NCBI RefSeq assembly: GCF_001428525.1
Contig: NZ_LMHW01000001.1
Coordinates: 496,705-560,704, forward strand
Reading direction: 5' to 3'
Origin: Flavobacterium sp. Root186
GTDB lineage: Bacteria; Bacteroidota; Bacteroidia; Flavobacteriales; Flavobacteriaceae
Length of the DNA stretch: 64,000 nucleotides
The notes under the pieces are model-generated. The model was not told the origin of the DNA and made no database searches. It was given only the letters and a program-made list of their open reading frames with translations. How positions within the stretch are numbered: position 1 is the first letter of the stretch; each line of letters begins with the position of its first letter. Below are positions 52,054-60,402 of this stretch, one piece after another. The position numbers were made by a program, and so were the translations under genes.

Positions 52054-53095
52054 AATACTTATCATTGAAGATAATGACAATATCAGAGAAAATGTTGTTG
52101 AAATACTTGAACTCTCAGGATATGAGGTTTTTGCCGCGGCTAATGGAAAAACAGGAGTGGAAACAGCGCTTAAAATGTTGCCTGATCTTATACTATGTGA
52201 TATTATGATGCCTGAACTTGACGGATATGGCGTTTTACATATTCTTCATAAACATCCTGAAACACAAGCAACACCTATTATATTTTTGACTGCCAAAGCG
52301 GAAAGAGCCGACATCCGAAAAGGAATGGAACTGGGAGTCGATGATTATCTTACCAAGCCATTTGATGATGTCGAACTCTTGAAAGCAATAGAAGCCCGGT
52401 TAAAGAAAAAAGAGCAACAACAACTTTTTTATGGACAGAGTGCCGAAAACCTCAATACAGTTATTTCTAAAGAAGACGGGTTAGTAAAACTAAAAGAAAT
52501 CATGCTCGATCGTAGTACCCGACATTTTAAAAAAAATCAATATATCCATTACGAAGGCGATCATGTATTAGGAATCTATTATATCATAAGCGGAAAAGTC
52601 AAAACTGTAAAACTTACTCAGGAAGGACGTGAACTTATTACGGGTGTTTATAAAGAAAACGATTATCTGGATATTAGTATACTGTTTTCGAATGATACGT
52701 ATAATGATACGACTATCGCACTCGAAGAAACAGTTTTAAGCTTTTTGCCAACAGAACAACTTGATAAACTTCTTTTTCTGTATCCTGATGTTGGTGCTAA
52801 ATTCATCAAAATTCTCGCCAATGATATGCGGGAAAAAGAAGAGCGATTGTTGCAAATTGCCTATATGTCAGTCCGAAAAAGAATTGCACAGGGTATTATA
52901 CATTTACTACAGCAGCACAGCTCTGATGGAACTAGTATTAAATTCTCCAGAGACGATCTTGCTGCCTTTTCTGGAACTTCACCTGAAACTATAAGTCGTA
53001 CACTAAGTGATTTTAAAGAAGAAGGATTGATAGAAAAGACCTCGAGTACTATACATATCCTTAATTTAGAGAAACTAAGCAGAATAAAAAACTAA
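52046..53095 (+). CDS. Response regulator fused to a Crp/Fnr-type regulator
   Basis: 349 residues from the ATG at 52046 (MTKILIIEDNDNIRENV). An upstream in-frame ATG at 51980 lies inside the kinase gene and would add non-family residues. Receiver domain: acidic pair Glu8-Asp9, phosphorylation site Asp52 (LILCDIMMPE), LTAKAERADIRKGMELGVDDYLTKPFDD. Then a cyclic-nucleotide-type beta roll (FKKNQYIHYEGDHVLGIYYIISGKVKTVKLT) and an Fnr HTH (FSRDDLAAFSGTSPETISRTLSDFKEEGLIE). Recognition residues E314-T-I-S-R318 equal those of E. coli FNR, which read TGAT half-sites. The FNR four-Cys cluster motif is absent, so signal input is likely from the kinase. Confidence 0.93.
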   Translation: MTKILIIEDNDNIRENVVEILELSGYEVFAAANGKTGVETALKMLPDLILCDIMMPELDGYGVLHILHKHPETQATPIIFLTAKAERADIRKGMELGVDDYLTKPFDDVELLKAIEARLKKKEQQQLFYGQSAENLNTVISKEDGLVKLKEIMLDRSTRHFKKNQYIHYEGDHVLGIYYIISGKVKTVKLTQEGRELITGVYKENDYLDISILFSNDTYNDTTIALEETVLSFLPTEQLDKLLFLYPDVGAKFIKILANDMREKEERLLQIAYMSVRKRIAQGIIHLLQQHSSDGTSIKFSRDDLAAFSGTSPETISRTLSDFKEEGLIEKTSSTIHILNLEKLSRIKN

Positions 53096-53106
53096 AAATT
53101 CAATTA

Positions 53107-53120
53107 ATGATGAAGATCAT
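53107..53120. promoter_or_regulatory. FNR-like palindrome ATGAT-GAAG-ATCAT, first of two
   Basis: A perfect inverted repeat, 22 bp (two turns) upstream of the site at 53129. Confidence 0.65.
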
Positions 53121-53128
53121 ATTCGCAA

Positions 53129-53142
53129 ATGATTTTCATCAT
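53129..53142. promoter_or_regulatory. FNR-like palindrome ATGAT-TTTC-ATCAT, nuclease gene promoter
   Basis: A perfect inverted repeat, 22 bp before TAATTTTG (53165-53172, full TAnnTTTG match) and 109 bp before the ATG at 53252. Confidence 0.72.
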
Positions 53143-53164
53143 CTGGCTGCAACATAATCTACTG

Positions 53165-53172
53165 TAATTTTG
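53165..53172 (+). promoter_or_regulatory. -7 promoter box of the ATP-cone nuclease operon
   Basis: TAATTTTG is a full match to TAnnTTTG at 22 bp from the activator site. Confidence 0.6.
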
Positions 53173-53251
53173 GTTGCACTATTTCATAAAACAAAATCTA
53201 TCTGATCTGTTTTTTCGAACTAGTCTAAAACTTTAGTAAAAAAGTTGAATA

Positions 53252-54082
53252 ATGAAAGTAATTAAACACTCAGGTCATGTTGTCCCGTTCGACATCGAAA
53301 AATTAAAACTTTCTCTTCAAAAATCTGGAGCTGATGCTGATCTTATAAGAGAATGCCTTGTACAGATACAAAATCAAATGTATGAAGGCATAACTACCAA
53401 GCAAATATACAAGCTGGCATTTGCGATTTTAAAAAAAGCATCAAACGGACATGCTGCTCGTTATAACCTGCGCTATGCGTTACAAATGCTTGGACCTGCA
53501 GGCTTTTTCTTTGAAAAATTTATATCCAGACTTTATGCTGCTGAAGGTTACAAAACAAGAACAAATCTAACCCTGCAGGGAAAATGTGTATCGCATGAAG
53601 TAGATGTGGCACTGAAAAAAGAAAACAAGCTGTCGATGGTTGAATGCAAATTTCACAGCAGCAGAGAAGGCGCTTCGGATGTAAAAGTACCAATGTATAT
53701 TCTGTCTCGGTTTAATGACCTCAAAGCGAAACAGCACACTATTTTTAGCGGAAGCGAGAACATCGATTCCTGTATAATAGTAACTAACAACCGATTTACT
53801 AAAGATGCTGAAAATTTTGCCATCTGTAGTGGAATAACGCTCTTAAGTTGGGATTATCCTAAAAATAACAGCATTAAAAATAAAATAGATAAAGGAGGAC
53901 TCTACCCCATTACCTGTCTCACAACGCTGTCAATGGTCGAAAAAGAAAAATTGCTTATTCTGGATCAAATACTTGTAAAAGATCTTATTAATGATTCGAA
54001 AAGTCTTCATAAAATAGGAATTAGTGAAAACAGGATTCGAAATGTATTAAAAGAAGCTTCACAAATTTGTAAACTTATTTAA
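53252..54082 (+). CDS. ATP-cone domain fused to a PD-(D/E)XK nuclease
   Basis: 276 residues. The N-terminal ATP-cone (MKVIKHSGHVVPFDIEKLKLSLQKSGADADLI ... ITTKQIYKLAFAILKK) is the regulatory nucleotide-sensing domain of ribonucleotide reductases and NrdR. Residues 88-200 carry an Mrr/restriction-endonuclease-like fold with SHEVDVALKKENKLSMVECKFHS: Asp118, Glu131 and Lys133 form the PD-ExK site. The C-terminal part is helical. It should cut nucleic acid under control of ATP/dATP. It ends one base before the start of the beta-CASP gene, an operon with probable joint action. FNR-like sites control it (inferred). Confidence 0.88.
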   Translation: MKVIKHSGHVVPFDIEKLKLSLQKSGADADLIRECLVQIQNQMYEGITTKQIYKLAFAILKKASNGHAARYNLRYALQMLGPAGFFFEKFISRLYAAEGYKTRTNLTLQGKCVSHEVDVALKKENKLSMVECKFHSSREGASDVKVPMYILSRFNDLKAKQHTIFSGSENIDSCIIVTNNRFTKDAENFAICSGITLLSWDYPKNNSIKNKIDKGGLYPITCLTTLSMVEKEKLLILDQILVKDLINDSKSLHKIGISENRIRNVLKEASQICKLI

Positions 54083-54083
54083 G

Positions 54084-55439
54084 ATGAAAATAAAATTTAT
54101 TGGAGGCGCCGGAACTGTAACAGGCTCAAAGACACTCATAGAAAGTAATGGTATTAGAATATTGATTGATTGTGGACTTTTTCAAGGCCTAAAAGCGCTT
54201 AGACAACTTAACTGGGAGCCCTTACCAGTTTTGCCTTCTACAATAGATTATGTGTTACTTACACACGGTCACCTGGATCATTGTGGATGGCTTCCAAGAC
54301 TGGTTGCACAGGGATTTGCGGGCAAAATATATTGCACCTCTCCTACTAAAGATGTGGCAAAACTTGTTCTTTTAGACAGTGCTAAAATTCAGGAAGAAGA
54401 AGCCAGTAAAGCCAACAAAGAACATTATTCCAAACATGAAAAAGCAGAACCTCTTTATACTTTAGAGCAAGCTGAAGCCGTTTTTCCCTATTTTAAAATT
54501 GTACAACCCGGCATTTCAACAGATATTACTCCAGATATTACTGCTGTTTATACTGGTGCAGGACATATCATTGGTGCTTGTACTATTACGCTGCATCTCG
54601 AAGACAAAACTTTGGTATTTTCAGGTGACATAGGACGCGATGACGATGTCTTGATGTTTCCGCCAACAAAACCCAAAATGGCAGATTATCTCTTTTTAGA
54701 AAGTACTTACGGTAATCGCCTTCATTCTGATTTGGATGCAAAAAAAGAGCTTGAAAACTATATTAACACCACAATTGAAGAAAAAGGAACTGTCATTATT
54801 CCGGGATTTGCTGTAGAAAGAGCACAATCTATAATGTACTTAATATGGCAGCTTAAAACGGAGGGCAGAATTCCAAATGTTCCCTACATTCTTGATACTC
54901 CAATGGGAGCCAGTGTATTGGATATTTTTTTACAGAATATGCAATGGCACAAACTCTCTTCAAATGACTGCCATGAAATGTGCAAAATGTTTAAAATAGT
55001 TTCTGAATACGAACAGACTATGCGAATCATTGAAGATCCTCAGCCTAAAGTAATCATTGCCGCAAGCGGAATGGCCACTGGGGGTCGCGTATTATCTTAT
55101 TTCGAGCATTATATAGGCCTTGAAAAAACTACCGTTGTAATGGTAGGCTATCAGGCTGAAGGTACTCGAGGAAGAAGACTTCTTGAAGGCGCCGATGAAA
55201 TTAAAATATACGGAAACTACTATAACGTAGAAGCTAAAATAGTTCAGATTGAAGGACTTTCTGCGCACGGAGATCAGGAAGATCTTATAAACTGGCTTTC
55301 GGCACTTAAAAATGTTCCTAAATGTATTTACTTAGTACACGGAGAAAATCTTCCCGCAGATGAACTTCGAATTAAAATTCAGCATCGATATGGTTTTAAC
55401 TGCAGTGTTCCGATCATAGGAACTGAAATAGAAATTTAG
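54084..55439 (+). CDS. MBL-fold beta-CASP ribonuclease-like protein
   Basis: A 451-residue metallo-beta-lactamase/beta-CASP/RMMBL protein. HGHLDHCGWLPRL (HxHxDH) and SGDIGRDDD give metal ligands; VIIPGFAVERAQSIMYLIWQL and IIAASGMATGGRVLSYFEHY are beta-CASP motifs; GLSAHGDQEDLINWL is the RMMBL end. Length matches the archaeal/bacterial CPSF-like group. It probably processes or degrades RNA. It begins one base after the ATP-cone nuclease stop. The same pair occurs in other hypoxia-type clusters (from memory), suggesting RNA control during oxygen limitation. Confidence 0.93.
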   Translation: MKIKFIGGAGTVTGSKTLIESNGIRILIDCGLFQGLKALRQLNWEPLPVLPSTIDYVLLTHGHLDHCGWLPRLVAQGFAGKIYCTSPTKDVAKLVLLDSAKIQEEEASKANKEHYSKHEKAEPLYTLEQAEAVFPYFKIVQPGISTDITPDITAVYTGAGHIIGACTITLHLEDKTLVFSGDIGRDDDVLMFPPTKPKMADYLFLESTYGNRLHSDLDAKKELENYINTTIEEKGTVIIPGFAVERAQSIMYLIWQLKTEGRIPNVPYILDTPMGASVLDIFLQNMQWHKLSSNDCHEMCKMFKIVSEYEQTMRIIEDPQPKVIIAASGMATGGRVLSYFEHYIGLEKTTVVMVGYQAEGTRGRRLLEGADEIKIYGNYYNVEAKIVQIEGLSAHGDQEDLINWLSALKNVPKCIYLVHGENLPADELRIKIQHRYGFNCSVPIIGTEIEI

Positions 55440-55448
55440 AACTATTTT

Positions 55449-57941
55449 TTATTTCCTTCTTAAATATTTTGGAACCTCAAACCATAATACAGAGACTGAT
55501 CCTGCCAAAACACATAAAATAAGTTGAAAAATGGTAGGTATTTCGAAATTAAATAAAGAACGCAAAAAGGGCACTGCGAATAGTAGTATAACCAAAAGCA
55601 CTGTAATGCCTATTAAAAGAGAAACCATGAAATTTTTATAGTGAAGTGTTACCCATAATGAATAATAAAAAGATCGGTTTACCAATGTGAGTACAACATT
55701 GGCTGTAATCAAAGTCAAAAAAACCAAACTTCGCGTGCTGTCTTCATTCCATTGATTGTATACTGACCACTGATATACGCCTAATACTCCTACAGTAATA
55801 GCAATTCCCTGCAAAATACTTGTTATCAATTCTTTTGTCTTAAAAAAAGTAGCCGTCAATGCTCTTGGCCCTCTTTGCATGGTATCTGCTTCAGTAGGTT
55901 CATTCTCATAAAGTATCGAACAAGTTGGTCCCATAATAAGTTCGAGCAGAATTACATGTAGTGGACTGAATATATTCGGGTAAATCCATCCTAAAGCAAG
56001 TGGAATAAAAACGATCAGAATTATAGGTATATGTATTGATATAATGTACTGAATTGCCTTTTTTAGATTCGTATAAATTCTCCTTCCCATTGCTACTGCA
56101 TCTACCATTTTAGAAAGATCATCTTCCACCAGAATCAACGAAGCAGCATCTTTTGCTATAGCTGTTCCTTTTTTCCCCATGGCAATACCTATGTGGGCTG
56201 CTTTAAGTGAAGGTCCGTCATTTACGCCGTCACCGGTCATGGCTACAATTTGTCCATTTGCTTTGAGAGCGTTGACAATTCTTAGTTTGGCTTCGGGAAA
56301 CATTCGACTAAACAAATTAATATCCATTACTTTACTTTGTAATTCTGAATCACTCAACTTCATTAGCTCATCGCCTGTAATCGCTTTATCAAATCCCTTG
56401 AAACCGATTTGCTGCGCTATCGCATTTGTTGTGCGGGCATTATCTCCGGTAATAATCTTCACTCCTATTCCTGCTTCGTAAAAAGACTTTAGAACCTGCG
56501 AAATATTATCCTTTGGTGGATCATAGAAAGCAACAAGGCCTTTAAATACAAATGGAATTTCCTGCTGTGTTTTAGGATAGCTATTGCTTTCTAAAATTCC
56601 TTTGGCAACACCAAGAACCCTGTAGCCTTTTCCGGTCAGTTTATCCATAGCCAATTGTAAAACTTCTCTTTCATTACTTGTAAGATGGCAAACTTCAAAA
56701 ATTGCTTCAGGCGCACCTTTTGCTGCGATAATACGATTTCCTCCTGCATCTTCAAAAATATGGGTCATCATTGGCGGCTTGCCTGATAATGGATATTCAT
56801 GAATCATTTTAAAGTTGGTCGTCAAATCTTTAGCTGTAAACTTTTTATACGTGTTATGCAGAGCAATTTCCATAGGATCAAAAGGTATGGGCTCACTAGC
56901 CCACATCGCCGTTGTTATAAGGTCCTCCGTTTCTTTTATTTCTTCAAAAGTAGTAACGTCTGCCTCAAGCCCTGATGGGAGATAAAGACCCGCTAACTCC
57001 ATTTTATTCTGGGTAATAGTACCCGTTTTATCTGTACAAATAATAGTCGCACTGCCCAGTGTTTCAACTGTTTTCATTTGCTTGACCACAATGCCCATTT
57101 TCATTAACCGGCGTGCTCCCAATGCCATAAATGTTGTAAACGCAACCGGAATCTCTTCTGGTAATATACTCATGGCCAAAGTAAGCGCTACCAAAAGGCT
57201 TCCCAAAACATTACCCATTCTGGCATAATTGATAGCCCATACCAGAATAAAAACCAGAACTCCAACAAAAACCATTTTTTTTATAAAATTTCCAATCTGA
57301 AGTTCTAAAGGCGTCTTTTCTTCGGCAATAGCTTCGAGGCTGCTTCCTATTTTACCTAACCTTGTTTCGTTGCCAATTTCTGTTACTTTAATAATAGCCA
57401 GTCCACTGACAATAGTAGTTCCCGAAAACACTTTATTATCTTCTTTATCTTTATCTTTAAAAACACTCATCGATTCACCGGTAAGTATCGATTCGTTTAC
57501 CGAAAAATCATTTGAACTCATGATAACTCCGTCAGCAGGGACTAATCCCCCTTCCTCTACAATTACCAGGTCACTAACAACAATATCTTGTGTTTTAATA
57601 TTTTGCTGTTTACCCTCACGAATAACTTTGCACAAAGGTTCTGTGAATTCCTGTAATTTTGCCAAAGCATTTTGGCTTCTCTTTTCCTGATAAAGTGATA
57701 TTGCCGCTATTAATAAAATTGAAACTGTAAGAAATAGTGCGTCGCTATATTGCCTATTGATAAAGTAAATTCCGGCAGCAACGAGTAATAAAAGAATCAT
57801 TGGTTCTGCAAAGATGCTTTTTAGAAAAGCTACGAACCTGTTCTCTTTTTTGTAATTGTACTTATTGATTCCATATTTTGCTCTAAAGTCAAGTACTTCT
57901 TCAATATTTAGTCCCTGTAATTCTTGTTCCTTATTATTCAT
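55449..57941 (-). CDS. P2-like P-type cation ATPase with PEEIP/LELIMGPTCS signature
   Basis: 830 residues from the ATG at 57941 (MNNKEQELQGLNIEEVLDFRAKYGINKYNYKKENRFV); an ATG at 57962 would add seven residues. DKTGT phosphorylation motif (IICTDKTGTITQNKMEL), TGES actuator motif, GDGVNDGPSLKAAHIGIAMG hinge. Ten helices. TM4 reads SILPEEIPVAFTTF and TM6 LHVILLELIMGPTCSILYENEP, unlike the PEGLP and N/D-rich TM6 of SERCA-type Ca2+ pumps. It belongs to a bacterial subgroup of uncertain ion. It follows the OsmC gene by 98 bp on the same strand. Confidence 0.88.
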   Translation of the reverse strand: MNNKEQELQGLNIEEVLDFRAKYGINKYNYKKENRFVAFLKSIFAEPMILLLLVAAGIYFINRQYSDALFLTVSILLIAAISLYQEKRSQNALAKLQEFTEPLCKVIREGKQQNIKTQDIVVSDLVIVEEGGLVPADGVIMSSNDFSVNESILTGESMSVFKDKDKEDNKVFSGTTIVSGLAIIKVTEIGNETRLGKIGSSLEAIAEEKTPLELQIGNFIKKMVFVGVLVFILVWAINYARMGNVLGSLLVALTLAMSILPEEIPVAFTTFMALGARRLMKMGIVVKQMKTVETLGSATIICTDKTGTITQNKMELAGLYLPSGLEADVTTFEEIKETEDLITTAMWASEPIPFDPMEIALHNTYKKFTAKDLTTNFKMIHEYPLSGKPPMMTHIFEDAGGNRIIAAKGAPEAIFEVCHLTSNEREVLQLAMDKLTGKGYRVLGVAKGILESNSYPKTQQEIPFVFKGLVAFYDPPKDNISQVLKSFYEAGIGVKIITGDNARTTNAIAQQIGFKGFDKAITGDELMKLSDSELQSKVMDINLFSRMFPEAKLRIVNALKANGQIVAMTGDGVNDGPSLKAAHIGIAMGKKGTAIAKDAASLILVEDDLSKMVDAVAMGRRIYTNLKKAIQYIISIHIPIILIVFIPLALGWIYPNIFSPLHVILLELIMGPTCSILYENEPTEADTMQRGPRALTATFFKTKELITSILQGIAITVGVLGVYQWSVYNQWNEDSTRSLVFLTLITANVVLTLVNRSFYYSLWVTLHYKNFMVSLLIGITVLLVILLFAVPFLRSLFNFEIPTIFQLILCVLAGSVSVLWFEVPKYLRRK

Positions 57942-58039
57942 AGCTTGTACATAAATTAGCATCGCCGTATAATATCTTAAAGATACAAAATAAGTTTTGC
58001 TTTAAACAGCGGCTTCAAGTATTGAAAAGTATAGCTTTT

Positions 58040-58477
58040 TTATTCCAGACTAACCGATGGAAAGATGTGCAGTCGTACATTTAAGGCCTTTAAAACCAAA
58101 CAATGTTCTTTACAAATTGAGAAAATTTTCAATGTTTTGTTGATCATTTTGCTTTCCTCAATAACGGCCATAGGTCTTAGTACAATATCAGTTATCTCTG
58201 AAAATTCATCTGATAGTAGTATAGCTGCACGGGCGCTACTTTTGAACTTTTTAAACTTGATTCCTTTGTGTTTGGCTGTATTAAAAAATGCAGTCATATA
58301 AGAACTTTCTACGGCGGCGAGAAATAGATGTTCTGCTGACCACGCATTTTCATCGAGATTTTTTAAACAGGAATAAGATGATACTTCTATATCATTATTA
58401 AAGATAACGGCACTTACTTTTGCAGTTCCATTTAGCTGACATTCCAAATCTACCTGATATTCCTGTGAAGTTTTCAT
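58040..58477 (-). CDS. OsmC-family protein
   Basis: A 145-residue OsmC/Ohr-like protein. EVSSYSCLKNLDENAWSAEHLFLAAVESSYMTAFFNTAKHKGIKFKKFKSSARAAI is the family core. The position of the usual first peroxidatic Cys holds Ser (SSYMTAF) while Cys116 (FSICKEHCLVLKALN) is present at the second site, so peroxidase activity may be reduced or altered. It is divergent from the stress membrane gene across a region with an FNR-like site (58588-58601). Likely stress-induced. Confidence 0.85.
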   Translation of the reverse strand: MKTSQEYQVDLECQLNGTAKVSAVIFNNDIEVSSYSCLKNLDENAWSAEHLFLAAVESSYMTAFFNTAKHKGIKFKKFKSSARAAILLSDEFSEITDIVLRPMAVIEESKMINKTLKIFSICKEHCLVLKALNVRLHIFPSVSLE

Positions 58478-58587
58478 AATAACTAAATTAGTTAGTTCTT
58501 CATTAGTAATAAATGATATCCAACATATCTTTTATCTGGCACTAAATTAAAAACTAAAAACAGAAGTGCTAAAAGTCATTATTACAA

Positions 58588-58601
58588 ATGATTCAGATCA
58601 T
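58588..58601. promoter_or_regulatory. FNR-like palindrome ATGAT-TCAG-ATCAT
   Basis: A perfect inverted repeat in the divergent region between OsmC and the 58736 gene. 22 bp downstream is CAATTTTA (58624-58631), a degenerate -7 box at the same distance as in the two other promoters. The OsmC side has no -7 box at equal distance. Confidence 0.65.
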
Positions 58602-58735
58602 TTTTATTCTTTGTGCTTTAATGCAATTTTACATAGCAAAAGGAATTAACGGTAAATTTTAGATTTAAGAGTTGCACAAGCTTCTAATTTCTAAAAACCT
58701 AATAAAATCTTATACTAACCCAAAAAAAGATAGCC

Positions 58736-59263
58736 ATGGAAAATCAACAATTATTTGTAGCAAATTATAAAACACAGCAGCAGGCTGAAGATGCAATCAA
58801 AAAACTAAAAAAAAGTGGTTACGACATTACAAAACTTTCACTAATTGGTAAAGATTGCTATATAGAACAAAATATTCTTGGATACTTTAACATTTACGAC
58901 AAAATGGAAAAATGGAGCACTACCGGATTATTTGCTATAGGTCTTTGTGGGTTAATATTTGGAATGCTTTTCATTTTCAACGTTATGGCAAGTTTTCCAT
59001 ACTTTAGAATCCCCATAATATATGCCTGTATAGCTATACTTCTGGGTGCTACGCTTCCGCTTATCGGTATGGGATTTTCAAAAGACAAAACCATAAAATA
59101 TAGCACCGAAGTGAAAGCCCGCAAATATGTGCTATTCGCTCAGGAAACAAATGCCAACATTGAAATTATGAGAACTATACTCGATACTCATGTTCCCAAA
59201 CAAAATTCAATACAAGAAAAAGAAAACCAAACTTTATTAGAAAACGAAGCTTTTGACCTTTAA
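58736..59263 (+). CDS. Stress-related membrane protein (general stress protein 17M-like N-terminus)
   Basis: 175 residues. MENQQLFVANYKTQQQAEDAIKKLKKSGYDITKLSLIGKD is the ferredoxin-like start seen in general stress protein 17M (YflT) and related permease-associated proteins. Two helices follow (TTGLFAIGLCGLIFGMLFIFNVMASF and IPIIYACIAILLGATLPLIGMGF), then a cytoplasmic tail. The exact function is unknown. It heads a plus-strand series of small stress genes and is downstream of the FNR-like site at 58588. Confidence 0.75.
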   Translation: MENQQLFVANYKTQQQAEDAIKKLKKSGYDITKLSLIGKDCYIEQNILGYFNIYDKMEKWSTTGLFAIGLCGLIFGMLFIFNVMASFPYFRIPIIYACIAILLGATLPLIGMGFSKDKTIKYSTEVKARKYVLFAQETNANIEIMRTILDTHVPKQNSIQEKENQTLLENEAFDL

Positions 59264-59325
59264 CATTAAAAACTAAAATTTAAAATAAAGCTACTATTAC
59301 TATTAACTATCTAAATGAAAATGAT

Positions 59326-59994
59326 ATGAAAACAAATGAAGAATTACAAAGAGATGTTCAAGACGCCATTAAATGGGAACCACAGCTGCATGCCGCAGAA
59401 ATTGGTGTAACTGCAAAAGATGGTGTAGTAACCCTAATGGGAACTGTAGACGCCTATTATAAAAAAATTGAAGCTGAAAATGCCGCCAAAAATGTTGATG
59501 GCGTCAAAGCAGTTGTTGAAGAAATTGAAATCAAATATTCCAGCAATACCAAGTCTGATGAAGATATTGCCAACGATGTATTAAAAGCTCTAACAGATAA
59601 TTGGAATGTACCTCAGGAAAAGATTCAGATTAAAGTTGAAAAAGGCTGGGTCACCCTTGAGGGTCAGGTAATCTGGAATTATCAAAAAGAAGCCGCCAAT
59701 AAATCCGTCGGCCATCTTACAGGTGTGAAAGGCGTAACTAACCGTATCAAAATAAAATCTGAAATACAGGATGAAATTGAGAAAAAAAATATTGTAAAAG
59801 CCTTAGAAAGCAACTGGACACTGCACTCTGAGAACATATTCGTTAAAGTCGATGGTACAACCGTGACATTGACAGGAGCTGTTTCTTCACTTTTTCAAAA
59901 AGATCTTGCAGAAAAAATAGTTTGGAAAACTCCGGGAATCTGGTCCGTCAGTAATCAGCTTGTTGTGGAACATAAGTATGCCATATCAGAATAA
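59326..59994 (+). CDS. BON-domain protein with three BON repeats
   Basis: 222 residues with no signal peptide, made of three BON domains (about residues 3-70, 76-145, 150-218), each with the pattern V-x-x-G-x-V-T-L-x-G-x-V: GVVTLMGTVDAYYKKIEAENAAKNVDGV, GWVTLEGQVIWNYQKEAANKSVGHLTGV and TTVTLTGAVSSLFQKDLAEKIVWKTPGI. BON domains bind phospholipid or shield membranes under osmotic stress. A diverged paralogue lies at 63455-64000. A strong terminator follows at 59999. Confidence 0.93.
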   Translation: MKTNEELQRDVQDAIKWEPQLHAAEIGVTAKDGVVTLMGTVDAYYKKIEAENAAKNVDGVKAVVEEIEIKYSSNTKSDEDIANDVLKALTDNWNVPQEKIQIKVEKGWVTLEGQVIWNYQKEAANKSVGHLTGVKGVTNRIKIKSEIQDEIEKKNIVKALESNWTLHSENIFVKVDGTTVTLTGAVSSLFQKDLAEKIVWKTPGIWSVSNQLVVEHKYAISE

Positions 59995-59998
59995 CTTT

Positions 59999-60024
59999 AA
60001 AAGGGAGATGAAGTTCTCCCTTTT
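59999..60024 (+). terminator. Intrinsic terminator after the BON gene
   Basis: AAAAGGGAGA-TGAAGT-TCTCCCTTTT, a perfect 10-bp stem followed by T/A sequence. Confidence 0.85.
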
Positions 60025-60098
60025 ATTCCAGTTTTTAAAATGCATAAAGAGATTTTTTTGATAGTTTTTCCTAAAAATTATTTTTAAAATTAAAAATT

Positions 60099-60197
60099 AT
60101 GAAAACAATAATAACGTTAATGGCAATTACAGCAATCACTGCTATAATTCTGATTAGTAACATAAGACGAAACCAAAAAAAACTAACTCTTAAATAG
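60099..60197 (+). CDS. Small membrane peptide (32 aa)
   Basis: MKTIITLMAITAITAIILIS then a basic tail NIRRNQKKLTLK: one membrane helix with a positively charged cytoplasmic end. It lies 7 bp before the next small gene. Short, but with a typical single-pass layout and a stress-cluster position. Unproven. Confidence 0.5.
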   Translation: MKTIITLMAITAITAIILISNIRRNQKKLTLK

Positions 60198-60204
60198 CAA
60201 TATC

Positions 60205-60375
60205 ATGGAACCAAGCTGGATCATATTAACATTTATGAGCATCGTCATTTTAATTGTGATGATTTACATCTTTATACAAAATAATAAAGACCGCAAACAA
60301 TATGAAAAAGATTTAAATACACCTTCAAATCTGTATGAAGAAGAATCTGAAGTAAATGACTTAGATAAATTTTGA
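60205..60375 (+). CDS. Small single-pass membrane protein (56 aa)
   Basis: One helix (IILTFMSIVILIVMIYIFI) after MEPSW, then a Lys/Asp-rich acidic cytoplasmic tail (NNKDRKQYEKDLNTPSNLYEEESEVNDLDKF). The arrangement is like small regulatory or stress membrane peptides such as those beside respiratory or K+ systems, but I do not recognise the family. It is downstream of the 32-residue peptide by 7 bp. Confidence 0.6.
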   Translation: MEPSWIILTFMSIVILIVMIYIFIQNNKDRKQYEKDLNTPSNLYEEESEVNDLDKF

Positions 60376-60402
60376 CATTTTATCCTGTAAATATTTTAAA
60401 AT

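Noticed and set aside
53252..54082. A restriction-modification system
   Set aside because: The nuclease has no methyltransferase or specificity gene nearby and carries an ATP-cone; its neighbour is an RNase-like protein.
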